Notes under the pieces: generated by a model
Seen by the model: the letters and a program-made list of their open reading frames with translations, nothing else
The model's database searches: none
What the model was told of the DNA's origin: nothing
Shown here: in pieces, positions 1 through 7,711 of the stretch
Layout of the letters: each line of letters opens with the position of its first letter
How positions within the stretch are numbered: the stretch's first letter is position 1
Origin: a virus
Strand: one strand, 5' to 3'
Virus record (IMG/VR): IMGVR_UViG_3300027872_000008
Location: 1 to 53,441 of that record
DNA length: 53,441 nt
Position numbers and translations under genes: made by a program

Positions 1-91
1 GCAAGCCGGTGTCCCTCGTTCTGAGGGCACCGAAGATGTCTATGCCAGCCGACCGCTTGGTCAGAAAGTCGCGAAGACCGAACCCGAGCAT
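1..91 (-). CDS. Structural protein, N-terminal fragment (first 30 residues)
   Basis: The ATG at 91 directly follows the TAA stop of the next minus-strand gene (92-94). The 30 encoded residues, beginning MLGFGLRDFLTKRSAG, are identical to the start of the 217-residue protein at 49465-50118. The gene runs off the left edge. If position 1 is joined to 50028, the reading frame continues without a break into that full gene, so this is not a damaged copy but the same locus seen twice. Confidence 0.85.
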   Translation of the reverse strand, partial: MLGFGLRDFLTKRSAGIDIFGALRTRDTGL

Positions 92-127
92 TTACGTGAA
101 GACCTCAATGTCCTCCATGTGGAAGCG
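1..127. repeat. 127-bp exact repeat, left copy
   Basis: Identical base for base to 50028-50154; the first mismatch is position 128 (g) against 50155 (a). It covers the first 30 codons of a minus-strand structural gene and the last codons of the gene before it. The length 127 equals a common largest k-mer size in metagenome assembly, so this is best read as an assembly-graph junction and not a biological terminal repeat. Confidence 0.95.
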
Positions 128-685
128 GAACGCGAGGCTCGCTTCGATGGGTCCACCAGTCGGGTTCTGATAGCCGAAGTAGGCGCTGTCCAGGCGGCCC
201 AAACGCACCGCGTTCTTCAGATCCAACGTGCCTGCGGGAACGGGCCGGAGGAACGACGCGACCTCCTCGCCGCCCGTGATCCCCGTGAGCCCCACCACGC
301 CCGCCTCGTCCCAGACCTCGGCCTCGACAGTCGCCTCTCTGGTCGAGGAGAAGTTCCGGTTCGACGCGACGATAGGTGTGTTGGCTCCGATGACAGCCAG
401 GACCGGGTTCTTCACCAGGAACAGGATCATGCCCGGTGCGCTCTCCGTGGCGGTGAAGCCGTCCGCGACCAGGATCTTCGACTCTGACAGATTCCTGACG
501 TAGAGGACGGGGCCTACATCGGCCGCCTTGACCGTGACCGTTCGGATGGCCTGGGAGGTGGCGAGCGTAAACGCCTCTCCCTGGCGTGAGGCGTCGGCCT
601 CCAGGGACTCCGAGATCGCCTCTGTCCGCAGCCGACCACCGGCTACCCGTGCGCCCTGTTCGGTGAGTGGATCTCTAATGAACAT
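92..685 (-). CDS. Virion structural protein, 197 aa, left haplotype
   Basis: A 197-residue beta-rich protein of unknown family that lies two genes upstream of the portal, so a head-decoration, connector or tail role is likely. I chose the ATG at 685 (MFIRDPLTEQG) because GAGGAGATGG lies about 10 nt upstream; an earlier in-frame start at 730 would overlap a small gene heavily. The copy at 50119-50712 is highly similar, with substitutions spread along the length and no indels. The stop abuts the ATG of the next gene. No motif identifies a function. Confidence 0.7.
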   Translation of the reverse strand: MFIRDPLTEQGARVAGGRLRTEAISESLEADASRQGEAFTLATSQAIRTVTVKAADVGPVLYVRNLSESKILVADGFTATESAPGMILFLVKNPVLAVIGANTPIVASNRNFSSTREATVEAEVWDEAGVVGLTGITGGEEVASFLRPVPAGTLDLKNAVRLGRLDSAYFGYQNPTGGPIEASLAFRFHMEDIEVFT

Positions 686-839
686 CGTTTTCCATCTCCT
701 CGTCGGTTGCGACCTCCCAGTGCTTCTCAATCCTGAGTAGCACCTTCAGAATCTCCTCCAGCAGAGCCCTGGTTTTGTTCGCCTGATCGGCAATTCCTTG
801 CAGTACCTCTTCCGCGTCAGCTCCGGGATCGAAGCTCAC
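675..839 (-). CDS. Small helical protein, 54 aa, left haplotype
   Basis: A 54-residue frame that starts at GTG (839-837), sharing bases with the TGA of the fibre gene, and stops at TAG (677-675), 11 nt inside the next gene. The sequence begins VSFDPGADAEEVLQ and has a strongly helical centre (ALLEEILKVLLRIEKHWEV) that could form a coiled coil. The same frame, length and start are kept in the right copy (50702-50866) despite base changes, which is good evidence of coding. It might be a fibre chaperone or an oligomerisation partner, but that is inference from position only. Confidence 0.7.
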   Translation of the reverse strand: MSFDPGADAEEVLQGIADQANKTRALLEEILKVLLRIEKHWEVATDEEMENDVH

Positions 840-2146
840 TGGATCCACCACCCTGTGCCGTCACTGACCAGCGTGAACGACAGGTTGTTCCTCCGCAGGA
901 TGGCCTCCTCGAAGCCGTCGATCAGTTGCCCCATCACAGAGGGAGTTAACGTCACGAACGGCTCCATGAAACCAGAGCCGATGATTTTGAAGTGGAGCTG
1001 GTCCGTGAATCCGGCTGCGAAGTGGGCTGCTGCGTCTGGGATGAGGACCTCCACGGAGCCCAGGCTGATGTCCACGTTCAGGTGCCAGTCGGTCTCGACC
1101 AGGGTGTACGGAGTGTCCGCTGCGGTGATGGTGCGGATCCCTCGACGGACCTGGTCCTCCAGGGTCGTGACGCCCTCCACGTTGACCGTAGACTCGAACA
1201 CGGCAGCAGCCTGGAAGGTGGCGAGGTTCTGGAAGATCGCCGCCGCTTCGGCCGTGAAGAGACCCTCGACGTTGAGTGAGGACTCCATCACCACAGCGGC
1301 CTGGAACGTGGCGAGCGCCTGGAAGAGTGCAGCACCCTCGAACGTCGCGAGCCCCTGCACGTTGAGCGTGGACTCCATCACCACCGCCGCCTGGAACGTG
1401 GCCAGGGCCTCGAACACCGCAGCGCCCAGGAAGAACGACAGGCTCTCGGCCGTGAAGGTCCCACCGACCATCAGAGTCTCTATGACCTGGAGGTCTTCGT
1501 TGATGATCGCATCGCGGCCCACGAAGAGGTCCTGGAGGACGTCCAGGTCCCTCGGGAACACGTAGTCCCCCGTGAGCCCAGGGTTGCAGCCCCCACTCGT
1601 CCCGAAGACCCCAGGCAGGATGTTGCCAGCCAGGTTGCAGAGCGAGAACTGATACTGCTGGACGGCCGAGAGTGGGACCTGGCTGTCTAGGATTTGCCCG
1701 ACGATCTGGTTGAAGGAGATGGCACCACCACCAGCGGTTGGAGCCCCCCCGATCTCGGGCCGCCGGTCGATGTAGCTGTTGGCGACGAAGGACCCGTTCC
1801 TGGCGGCGATCTGGGCCATCGGGATGGATTCGAGGTAGGTGAATCCCGTCTGGTTCACGGTCACCTGGCCCGCGTCCGAGCGTTCGATGAAGTTGGTCCC
1901 GCCCTCCACCAGCGTCACGGAACCGTTCGGGATCAGGAGCCACCGATCCCCGGCGTCGATGTAGCCCCCATGGAAGGCGTACTTCAGGTTGAGCGAGGCG
2001 AAGCGGTTCCAGGAGAAGGGCCTGAAGACCATCGCCTCCAGGAGCCGCGTGATGCGGAAGACGCGCTGGGAGGCCAGGTCCTCGGCCGGGGCCTCCCAAC
2101 CGCTGGGGAACCCCTTCTCTGATACCTCTGAGCCGGAGAACGGCAT
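836..2146 (-). CDS. Tail fibre-like protein with repeats, 436 aa, left haplotype
   Basis: Residues about 235-335 hold tandem repeats of the form ALATFQAAVVMESTLNVQGL and ATFQAAAVFESTVNVEG, suggestive of a trimeric beta-helix or beta-solenoid shaft. The N-terminal third probably attaches to the virion, and the C-terminal 100 residues (from DQVRRGIRTITAADTPYTL) look like a compact tip domain ending GTGWWIQ. The start MPFSGSEVSEKG is conserved in the right copy. Host-surface binding is inferred from the repeat shaft and from haplotype divergence. The gene sits between a 285-aa virion protein and the 54-aa gene whose GTG overlaps its stop. Confidence 0.7.
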   Translation of the reverse strand: MPFSGSEVSEKGFPSGWEAPAEDLASQRVFRITRLLEAMVFRPFSWNRFASLNLKYAFHGGYIDAGDRWLLIPNGSVTLVEGGTNFIERSDAGQVTVNQTGFTYLESIPMAQIAARNGSFVANSYIDRRPEIGGAPTAGGGAISFNQIVGQILDSQVPLSAVQQYQFSLCNLAGNILPGVFGTSGGCNPGLTGDYVFPRDLDVLQDLFVGRDAIINEDLQVIETLMVGGTFTAESLSFFLGAAVFEALATFQAAVVMESTLNVQGLATFEGAALFQALATFQAAVVMESSLNVEGLFTAEAAAIFQNLATFQAAAVFESTVNVEGVTTLEDQVRRGIRTITAADTPYTLVETDWHLNVDISLGSVEVLIPDAAAHFAAGFTDQLHFKIIGSGFMEPFVTLTPSVMGQLIDGFEEAILRRNNLSFTLVSDGTGWWIQ

Positions 2147-2152
2147 GGTTCC

Positions 2153-3010
2153 CTAGTGGTAGAGGCCGAGAAGGACGCCGCTGATGTCACAGAAGTCGAG
2201 CACCGAGCCAGCCGGATCTCGCGTCGAGACACTGAGCTTCAGCCAGTTCTCACCGATGTGTTCGGTGGTGGGGATCTCTACGCTGACCTCCGTCCCGTTC
2301 CCGAGGAACGTCGCGTCTATCGTCGGCTGGTCCAGCTCGTAGAAGAAGGCCAGGCCATCTCCCTGCGGATCTAACGCGGGGAACGGCTCCCCGAGCGGAG
2401 CCCGGTTCCGAGCTGGTCGCACGAACTGGGCTTTGAGTTCACCGAAGTCCCCGGTCTGCTTGACCCGAATCCTGATGGAACTCCACTGCACGATGGGGAC
2501 GAACGCCTCTACTCCGTCCATACCGAAGGAGAGTGACGCGCCTCCAAAGCCCGTGCCCATAGTGTCCGAGACGAGGATGCTGTTGCCCGCGCTCCCCCGT
2601 GCGATGGCGAACACCAACATGGTGATGCCCGAACCGCTAGGGTTGATCTCGGCGGTGACGGTCGGGTGGAGCGTCATCGCCGCCGCGTAATCCGTGCCCG
2701 GCGTCCCTGTCAGGGTGAGCGCGGCTAGGACGTTGTCGTGTGTGAGTTCACGGGTCGCGGCGATCTGGATGTTGCCATCGACGTTGGTGAGGACCGTCTG
2801 CAACGTCCAAGTCTTCTCGTTAGGGCCGCCGTCGTCGATGGTGAACGTCTCGCCGTTGAGCGCGTTCGGATTCACGGAGAGCCCCGTGCTGGCCTGGCGG
2901 GTTGGCGTGTCCCAGAAGTCGAACCCCGTGCCCTGGCGGCCCCTGAAGGGGCTCCGTGCGACTCGCGCATCCGGCGACGGGATAACCAGCCGCGTTGGTT
3001 TCTCAGCCAT
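2153..3010 (-). CDS. Virion protein with shared beta domain, 285 aa, left haplotype
   Basis: Three parts are visible. Residues 1-25 (MAEKPTRLVIPSPDARVARSPF) are a conserved head. Residues about 50-145 form a domain built on NGETFTIDDG, TWTLQTVLTNVDGNIQIAAT and DNVLAALTLTGTPGTDYAAA. Residues about 165-285 are a C-terminal domain running from FVPIVQWSSIRIRV to EHIGENWLKLSV and ILDFCDISGVLLGLYH-like residues. Head and C-terminal domain recur in the next gene (3023-3829), which is a paralogue; the middle domain recurs also in the nozzle-like protein. Likely a decoration or fibre-base protein. Starts with ATG after a short gap from its neighbour. Confidence 0.65.
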   Translation of the reverse strand: MAEKPTRLVIPSPDARVARSPFRGRQGTGFDFWDTPTRQASTGLSVNPNALNGETFTIDDGGPNEKTWTLQTVLTNVDGNIQIAATRELTHDNVLAALTLTGTPGTDYAAAMTLHPTVTAEINPSGSGITMLVFAIARGSAGNSILVSDTMGTGFGGASLSFGMDGVEAFVPIVQWSSIRIRVKQTGDFGELKAQFVRPARNRAPLGEPFPALDPQGDGLAFFYELDQPTIDATFLGNGTEVSVEIPTTEHIGENWLKLSVSTRDPAGSVLDFCDISGVLLGLYH

Positions 3011-3022
3011 GATCGCCGCCGC

Positions 3023-3829
3023 CTAGTGGAAGAGTCCGAGGAGTTCGCCGCTGATGTCGAGGAAGCTGATGACCGCATTACTCGCCTCGGAGTCCACGGA
3101 GATCTTCAGCCAGTTCTCGCCTTGGTGTTCGGCAGCGGTGATCTCCAAGCTCTGCTCGACTCCATCCACAAGGGCTGTCGGACCCACCACGGCGGGCTGA
3201 TCGACGGTGTAGATTTCTGCGAGACCAGTAGACGCCACTTTGTCACGGGCGGGTCGAGCGAACTGCAGCGTGAGGCCCCCGTCCGCTCCGTCGAGTCTCA
3301 CCCGAACCCGCATCTGGCCCCATTGGACGATGGGCACGAACTGAACGGCCGCGTCTGGGTCCGCACCACCGGACAGTGTGGCTCCAGTCCAGACTGATCC
3401 AGCGTCCACGATGCCATCCACGGTGGTGATCGCATCGCCAGCGGTGCCGGTGAACTTCGCCGTCACCTCCATCGTGCTGCCTACCTCGTCGGTGGCTGAG
3501 ACGGTCGGATGGATCGTGGTTGCGGCTGCATACAGAATCCCGGCCTGGGCAGGGTCGAGGTTGATGGCAGCGACCAGGGCGTCCAGCGAAGCGTCTCCGT
3601 TGACGCCGATGATGAGGTCCCCGTCACCGACGCCGAGCACGGTGTTCCAGGTGTAGAGCTTGCCGTCGATGGTGACGGTCTCGCCGTTCAGGATGTTGGG
3701 GACGAGGGTGAGGGTGCTAACCGCTCCGGTTCCGCCTACTCCGAAGGGATCGTCCTTGCCTCCGAAGGGGCTCCGCGCCGATCTGGCGTCGGGGGAGGGC
3801 ACCGTTAGCCTGGTCGGTTGTTCAGCCAT
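3023..3829 (-). CDS. Virion protein, paralogue of the 285-aa protein, 268 aa
   Basis: Same plan as its downstream neighbour: head MAEQPTRLTVPSPDARSARSPF, a central domain (residues about 38-135; NGETVTIDGKLYTWNTVL, then LDALVAAINLDPAQAGILYAAA), and a C-terminal domain (FVPIVQWGQMRVRV, EHQGENWLKISV, ISFLDISGELLGLFH). The tandem pair arose by gene duplication. The counterpart on the right (53053-53441) lacks the central domain. The function is unknown; repeated copies next to the fibre suggest an external virion component. Confidence 0.65.
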   Translation of the reverse strand: MAEQPTRLTVPSPDARSARSPFGGKDDPFGVGGTGAVSTLTLVPNILNGETVTIDGKLYTWNTVLGVGDGDLIIGVNGDASLDALVAAINLDPAQAGILYAAATTIHPTVSATDEVGSTMEVTAKFTGTAGDAITTVDGIVDAGSVWTGATLSGGADPDAAVQFVPIVQWGQMRVRVRLDGADGGLTLQFARPARDKVASTGLAEIYTVDQPAVVGPTALVDGVEQSLEITAAEHQGENWLKISVDSEASNAVISFLDISGELLGLFH

Positions 3830-3878
3830 GATGATACGCTCAGTTTTGTGGGTGGGTGGGAGTTAGCGTATGCCGTAC

Positions 3879-4163
3879 TTATAGCCGCTCCCGATCTGGC
3901 GGGCCAGGCATCCAGCCCTCCCCGGTGAGCTGGTCCACCGTCGCGCCCCGTCCCCAGAAGTGGATCCGCATCCTGCAGCGGAGGTCTCCGGGGATCTTGG
4001 CTGCCGCGTTGGCCAGGTGGTTGTTCACACCCCAGGCGGTGATGTCGAGCTTCTTCTGGATCGTGGCCCGGCTGTCCCCCCGGATGAGGAGCGCGGTCAC
4101 GATGTTCTCCATCGGCGTGAACGGCTCCAGGAGGGGGGCCCTACATCTCTGTTCCTTCGGCAT
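3879..4163 (-). CDS. LuxR-type helix-turn-helix protein, 94 aa
   Basis: Residues about 14-55 (FTPMENIVTALLIRGDSRATIQKKLDITAWGVNNHLANAAAKI) match the layout of a GerE/LuxR C-terminal DNA-binding domain: a leading FT-x-ME helix, then a turn, then a recognition helix ending NNHL. There is no receiver or ligand domain. The ATG at 4163 has GAGGA about 9 nt upstream and overlaps the preceding gene by 23 nt. Position just after terL could mean a packaging role, but a late-gene transcription regulator is at least as likely. A 49-bp gap follows before the virion genes. Confidence 0.6.
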   Translation of the reverse strand: MPKEQRCRAPLLEPFTPMENIVTALLIRGDSRATIQKKLDITAWGVNNHLANAAAKIPGDLRCRMRIHFWGRGATVDQLTGEGWMPGPPDRERL

Positions 4164-4539
4164 TGAGCATCCTCAGTGCTTCCTCGGTCGCCTGATCGAC
4201 GCTCAGAATCTGGCCTTCCTCACGCGCCTGGGCCATCAGCCATTCAACCCCGTTGTCGAGGGTCTCCGCAGTGAACTTCGCGTCCTCGGGCGTGGCCCGC
4301 CGCTTCTCCCCCGTCCCGGCGATCCCTTCGATCCGGTCGATGGCCGCCTCTATCGCGTCCTCCGCGTCGGGCTGCTCGAAGACGACAGCCTTCTTCAGCG
4401 GGGTGCCTCCGAAGGTCGTGTAGTTCTGGACGAAGATCCGCATCCGGCGCTCGCCCCACCAGAGCGAGATCGCGAAGAACGCCGCCGCCCACCCGACGAC
4501 GGCGAGCGCCAGGACACCGTTGGCCAGGTTCTCGCTCAC
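4141..4539 (-). CDS. Membrane-anchored protein, 132 aa
   Basis: One hydrophobic segment at residues about 7-28 (GVLALAVVGWAAAFFAISLWWG) is followed by a charged, mostly helical cytoplasmic-type domain with Asp/Glu/Ala-rich helices (residues 58-130). Start overlaps the TerL stop as ATGA (4539-4536), so the two are translationally coupled. No family recognised. It might be a membrane effector, a superinfection-exclusion protein or a lysis accessory; none can be decided from sequence. Confidence 0.6.
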   Translation of the reverse strand: MSENLANGVLALAVVGWAAAFFAISLWWGERRMRIFVQNYTTFGGTPLKKAVVFEQPDAEDAIEAAIDRIEGIAGTGEKRRATPEDAKFTAETLDNGVEWLMAQAREEGQILSVDQATEEALRMLNAEGTEM

Positions 4540-6065
4540 TGGAGCATCCCGTCCACGAGGAGGTCGTGATCCTCTTGCCAGGTGTTGCCCCTCCTGAGGG
4601 GCCCCGAGGTGTGCCTTCGCTTCTCCATCTCGTGCAGCAGAGTTGCCTTGCCGAAGGCTTTGACCTCCTGCTCTTTCCAGTTGCTCCGGGAGACCCCCGG
4701 CCGGGACGCGAGGGCGTAGCGGGTCTCGTCGTAGTCGTCGTCACCGCCGTCTCCGGTGATCGGATCCGCGTCCACCTTCAGAACGTCCTCGGGGTCGTCA
4801 GGGTTCGTCGTCATCGTCTCCAGCGAGTCGAAGCATCTCCGATTCCCCTCGTTGTCCATCATGTAGAAGTTGGGCTCGCCGTCGAACGGATCGCCGCCGT
4901 CTGCGTCGGGGATGATGCCCTTCCAGGCCACCTGCTCCCGGAAGTTCTTGAGCCCGGCGTAGCGAGCGATGTTGGCGTGGGTCAGGTAGATCTGGGCGTC
5001 CGCGAACCGCTCCTGGGTGGAGGGGGTCTCGTCGTCGTTGCGGGCCTTGTGGTGGGCCCAGCAGTCGTGCCCGGCGACGATGTAGCGGAGGTCTTGGACG
5101 TTGACGTGGTGGTTGATCGCGTCCGCGATCCGCCGGTCCGACATCAGGCGGCCCCGGAAGGTGTTGACCTTGTAGATCACGCCGTCCTCGTCCACCGCGT
5201 AGTGCCCGAAGACCCAGGGGTGGCTGAAGCCCCAGTCGAAGGATCCGAACTGGGTCCAGGTCGGGGGGATCCCGAAGGGCTCCAGGAAGTGGACGTCCTC
5301 GTCCAGCTCGTCCAGGCCCATGCCGAATCCGGCGTCCCAGTCCCCGTAGAGGAGCTGGCGTCGGAGCATATCGGGGAGGCTGAAGAGCTTCGCCATGTAG
5401 ACCGCGTCGTTGGCGTAGACCGGGTTGTCCGTCACGCGAGCTGGGATGAAGCGCCTGGACATCGTCGCCCTGAGGATCTGGCCGTCGAGGCCCGGCATCT
5501 CGTAGTCGTAACGGTAGATGTTCTCCCCACGTTTTCCACACTTGTTGATAAACCGCCGCTTGATCCACGGGTGGCCAGGCTTCCCTGGGTTGGCCGTGCC
5601 GCGCATCATCAGGATCACGTCGGGGTTCGGGCAGCGGTTCTCGGCCATGAGCATGACCCACACCCTCTCGTCCGCGACGTCGCCCACCTCATCGAATCCG
5701 ATGTAGGCCCACTCCTGGCCGTGGTAACGCTGGACCTCGTCCTTGGTCGAGCAGTAGCCGAACTGGAGGACGCCGCCTCCGGGGAAGGTCCAACGCTTGA
5801 GCCCGCCGTTCCAGTGGGGTGCGTTGGCCATCGACGGGAAGGCGAGCTGGCTGCGGTCGATCAGCTCCTGGACCTCGGGGAAGGTCTGCCGGAGGATGAG
5901 CGCCTTGTAGCGCGGGAGGGCCATCTGGGAGAGGGCCGCGAAGAGGATGGCGTCACTCTTCGCGCACCCCTTCGCGCCACCGTAGAGGACCTCTGTTTCG
6001 GTGCTGGCGCAGAACTGCCGTTGGGGCTCGCTGTTCGGAGCCCAGACTACACCCGGCTCATTCAC
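4536..6065 (-). CDS. terL: Terminase large subunit
   Basis: A 509-residue packaging motor: an ATPase that pumps DNA into the prohead, fused to a nuclease that cuts concatemers. Visible motifs are the Walker A-like loop YGGAKGCAKS (residues 28-37), Walker B with catalytic acid in WAYIGFDEVGDV (about 118-129), the coupling region MMRGTANPGKPGHPW, then the RNase H-like nuclease with its first acid in FGSFDWGFSHP (about 272), a second site in GHDCWAHH, and an acidic cluster near DDYDETRYAL. Length is normal for the family. The start overlaps the stop of the preceding gene (ATGA at 6065-6062). It acts with the portal at 47083-49452. Confidence 0.93.
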   Translation of the reverse strand: MNEPGVVWAPNSEPQRQFCASTETEVLYGGAKGCAKSDAILFAALSQMALPRYKALILRQTFPEVQELIDRSQLAFPSMANAPHWNGGLKRWTFPGGGVLQFGYCSTKDEVQRYHGQEWAYIGFDEVGDVADERVWVMLMAENRCPNPDVILMMRGTANPGKPGHPWIKRRFINKCGKRGENIYRYDYEMPGLDGQILRATMSRRFIPARVTDNPVYANDAVYMAKLFSLPDMLRRQLLYGDWDAGFGMGLDELDEDVHFLEPFGIPPTWTQFGSFDWGFSHPWVFGHYAVDEDGVIYKVNTFRGRLMSDRRIADAINHHVNVQDLRYIVAGHDCWAHHKARNDDETPSTQERFADAQIYLTHANIARYAGLKNFREQVAWKGIIPDADGGDPFDGEPNFYMMDNEGNRRCFDSLETMTTNPDDPEDVLKVDADPITGDGGDDDYDETRYALASRPGVSRSNWKEQEVKAFGKATLLHEMEKRRHTSGPLRRGNTWQEDHDLLVDGMLQ

Positions 6066-6352
6066 CGATGGCTGATCGCCTGGTTCGCCCAGAACATCGC
6101 CTCGGCGCAGTGCATGACCGCGTGATCCTTCTGGTCGCCCTCGGGGACGTGGTCCTCAATCGCCATGGCCAGGAGCCGGGCTCGCTCGCGGATCGTCTCT
6201 AGGGAGGCCCGCTGCCGGGTGCCGTTCTTGACCACGACCGGGCTGAAGAACTTCTCTATCGCCTGGATCCGCAGCCGCCTCGAAGCGGCCTGGTGGGGGG
6301 GTGCCTCTTCCTCCTGATCGGACATCGTCTCTTCGATTGCTGTGTCTCTCAT
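6062..6352 (-). CDS. Putative Acb2-like cyclic-nucleotide sponge, 96 aa
   Basis: The last 40 residues (IRERARLLAMAIEDHVPEGD, then AVMHCAEAMFWANQAISHR) resemble the helical-hairpin signature of the Acb2/Tad1 hairpin domain family as I remember it, with a conserved EAMFWAN-AI ending. Members of that family bind cyclic oligonucleotides and block CBASS (Acb2) defence. The N-terminal 35 residues are charged and probably flexible. The ATG at 6352 follows GAGGA by about 6 nt and the stop is coupled to terL (ATGA). By position alone it could be mistaken for a small terminase, but it has no evident DNA-binding domain. Assignment rests on motif memory, not on a search. Confidence 0.55.
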   Translation of the reverse strand: MRDTAIEETMSDQEEEAPPHQAASRRLRIQAIEKFFSPVVVKNGTRQRASLETIRERARLLAMAIEDHVPEGDQKDHAVMHCAEAMFWANQAISHR

Positions 6353-6359
6353 GGGTTCC

Positions 6360-6998
6360 TCAGTTGGCTACGACTAGAACGATGACGACCGCCACGACGG
6401 CGGCTCGCCCCTGTCTCCAGATCTGTGTGAGTGCTCCGGGGGATGCGGCCCGCTCCCAGGCGGCCGACTCCTGCATGGAGAGGGTCAGGGCCGTGTTGAG
6501 CCTGGTGATCTCGGTGGAGGCGGCCGTGCGCTCGCTGATGAGCTGCATCCCGAGGGTGCGCTCCCGCTGCTGGCCCGCGAAGATCTCAGCCGCACTCGTG
6601 GCCCGGAAGACGTCGTTGGCCGTCCGCTCCTCCTCCAGCTCCGTGGTGACCCGCTCCAGGGCAGCCTGGACGATGGGGAGGTCCGCTGCCGCGTTCCTGG
6701 CCGCCGCGAGGGCCTCGTCCGTCCCGGTCACGGCCTCCTCGACCGCCCCCTCCGCTTCCGTGATGATGGAGTCGGTGACCTCTTCGTTCCGATCCTGGAG
6801 GGCGATCAGGCTGTCACTCGTGGCCTTGACCAGCTCGTGGGCATCGGTGGCCACCTCGACGCTGTCGAGTGCGACTTCGAGCTGGTCAGCCAAGAGCCTG
6901 GCCTCCGCGCTGGCTGTAAAGTAACTGCGGCCTACGACAGCCAGGATGGCGAGGACCACGAGCTGGAAAGCCCACTGCGGGCCAGACGACGGAAGCAC
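6360..6998 (-). CDS. Coiled-coil membrane protein, possible spanin, 212 aa
   Basis: An N-terminal hydrophobic helix (residues about 10-24, AFQLVVLAILAVVG), a long Ala/Glu/Thr-rich helical region (28-185) with heptad character, and a second hydrophobic stretch at the extreme C-terminus (AAVVAVVIVLVV, about 199-210). Two membrane ends with a long periplasmic coil between them are what a one-protein spanin would look like, but classical u-spanins are lipoproteins and no lipobox is present. It directly follows the 101-aa two-helix protein with no gap, so the pair probably works together. Confidence 0.55.
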   Translation of the reverse strand: MLPSSGPQWAFQLVVLAILAVVGRSYFTASAEARLLADQLEVALDSVEVATDAHELVKATSDSLIALQDRNEEVTDSIITEAEGAVEEAVTGTDEALAAARNAAADLPIVQAALERVTTELEEERTANDVFRATSAAEIFAGQQRERTLGMQLISERTAASTEITRLNTALTLSMQESAAWERAASPGALTQIWRQGRAAVVAVVIVLVVAN

Positions 6999-7304
6999 CT
7001 AGTCCTTGCCGCCCCGGCCCAGGAGACCTTTGGCGATGTCACCGGCCTCCTTGACGTTGATGAAGCCGAAGCCGATCAGGGCCATCACGAACCCCAGGAT
7101 CGTCATCCAGATGTACCCGGTCACGAGGCCGGTGTAGGCGGCGATCACCGTGCCGACCGCACCCAGGACGATGCCCCCCTTGGTCTGGTTCCGGGCTCGC
7201 TTGGCCCGCTCCTCCCGCTTGGCGATCTCCTGCTGGACCTGTTCCTCGGTCAGCTCGTGAGGGCCGTTGTTGCGACTGTCTGTCGGCGGCATGGAGGGTG
7301 TCAT
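6999..7304 (-). CDS. Two-helix membrane protein, holin-like candidate, 101 aa
   Basis: A charged N-terminal helix (residues 17-40, EEQVQQEIAKREERAKRARN) precedes two hydrophobic segments (about 43-62 and 65-83) and a short basic tail ending GLLGRGGKD. Size and two membrane helices fit a class II holin, but many phage membrane proteins share this form. The stop codon abuts the next gene. A second, more convincing lysis cassette lies at 26010-27178, so this may be a different membrane function. Confidence 0.5.
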   Translation of the reverse strand: MTPSMPPTDSRNNGPHELTEEQVQQEIAKREERAKRARNQTKGGIVLGAVGTVIAAYTGLVTGYIWMTILGFVMALIGFGFINVKEAGDIAKGLLGRGGKD

Positions 7305-7458
7305 GGACTTCCTCGGTGGCGGTCGTCGTGTACGCGGAGGGGTGGAGCACGACCCCCGAGCCGTCTCCGCAGCTCCAGGGGGGCCTGCTTCCGGTGGAGC
7401 CCGTGGGCCCTGCGGTGTCTACGCCCTCGAAGGTCCAGGGGGGTCGGCCGGGTCCTGC

Positions 7459-7521
7459 TCACTTTCTCTTCTTCGTCTTGGGCTTCGGCCGCTTACGCTC
7501 CGGCGGTGTGTGCTTCGGCAT
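7459..7521 (-). CDS. 20-residue basic peptide with strong RBS
   Basis: ATG at 7521 is preceded by a perfect AGGAGG with a 6-nt spacer, one of the best ribosome binding sites in the window. It opens a frame of 20 codons: MPKHTPPERKRPKPKTKKRK. Half of the residues are Lys or Arg, and five are Pro. It may be a small nucleic-acid-binding or ribosome-binding peptide, or a leader peptide that controls the genes downstream. A GTG overlapping its stop opens a further Arg-rich frame of doubtful reality. Confidence 0.5.
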   Translation of the reverse strand: MPKHTPPERKRPKPKTKKRK

Positions 7522-7711
7522 GGCTAACCTCCTGTGCGAGAATCGGGCCGTGACGGCAACGACAAAACCGATACGGATCAGGGGGCCCGTACCACGAGGG
7601 GGGCACCCCCTTCAAGCGCAGCTCCTGGGAGCCACGGCCCTCAAAGAAACGGACGCCAGGAAGGTTTGCAAGACACGGCTCTCTCAAACCGTGGAGGAGC
7701 CGGTCGAAAGG
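7522..7711 (-). other. Intergenic stretch with weak hairpins
   Basis: About 190 bp between the Tat-leader gene and the basic peptide. It contains a G/C hairpin near 7597-7613 (GGGGG-gca-CCCCC type) and a 5-bp CACGG/CCGTG inverted repeat near 7672-7690. Neither is followed by a clear T-run on the minus strand. No ORF with convincing composition was found here. Confidence 0.4.

Noticed and set aside
1-127. Direct terminal repeat of a linear phage genome
   Set aside because: The second copy is 3,287 bp inside the right end, cuts through genes, and has assembler k-mer length. It behaves as a graph junction.
4566-6125. 519-residue plus-strand open frame
   Set aside because: Antisense to terL, which has clear motifs; no recognisable protein features.
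7039-7350. Minus-strand Pro/Ser-rich frame (GTG, VLHPSAYTTT) that could be an o-spanin
   Set aside because: Nested out of frame in the 101-aa membrane protein, like Rz1 in Rz, but it has no lipobox or signal peptide.
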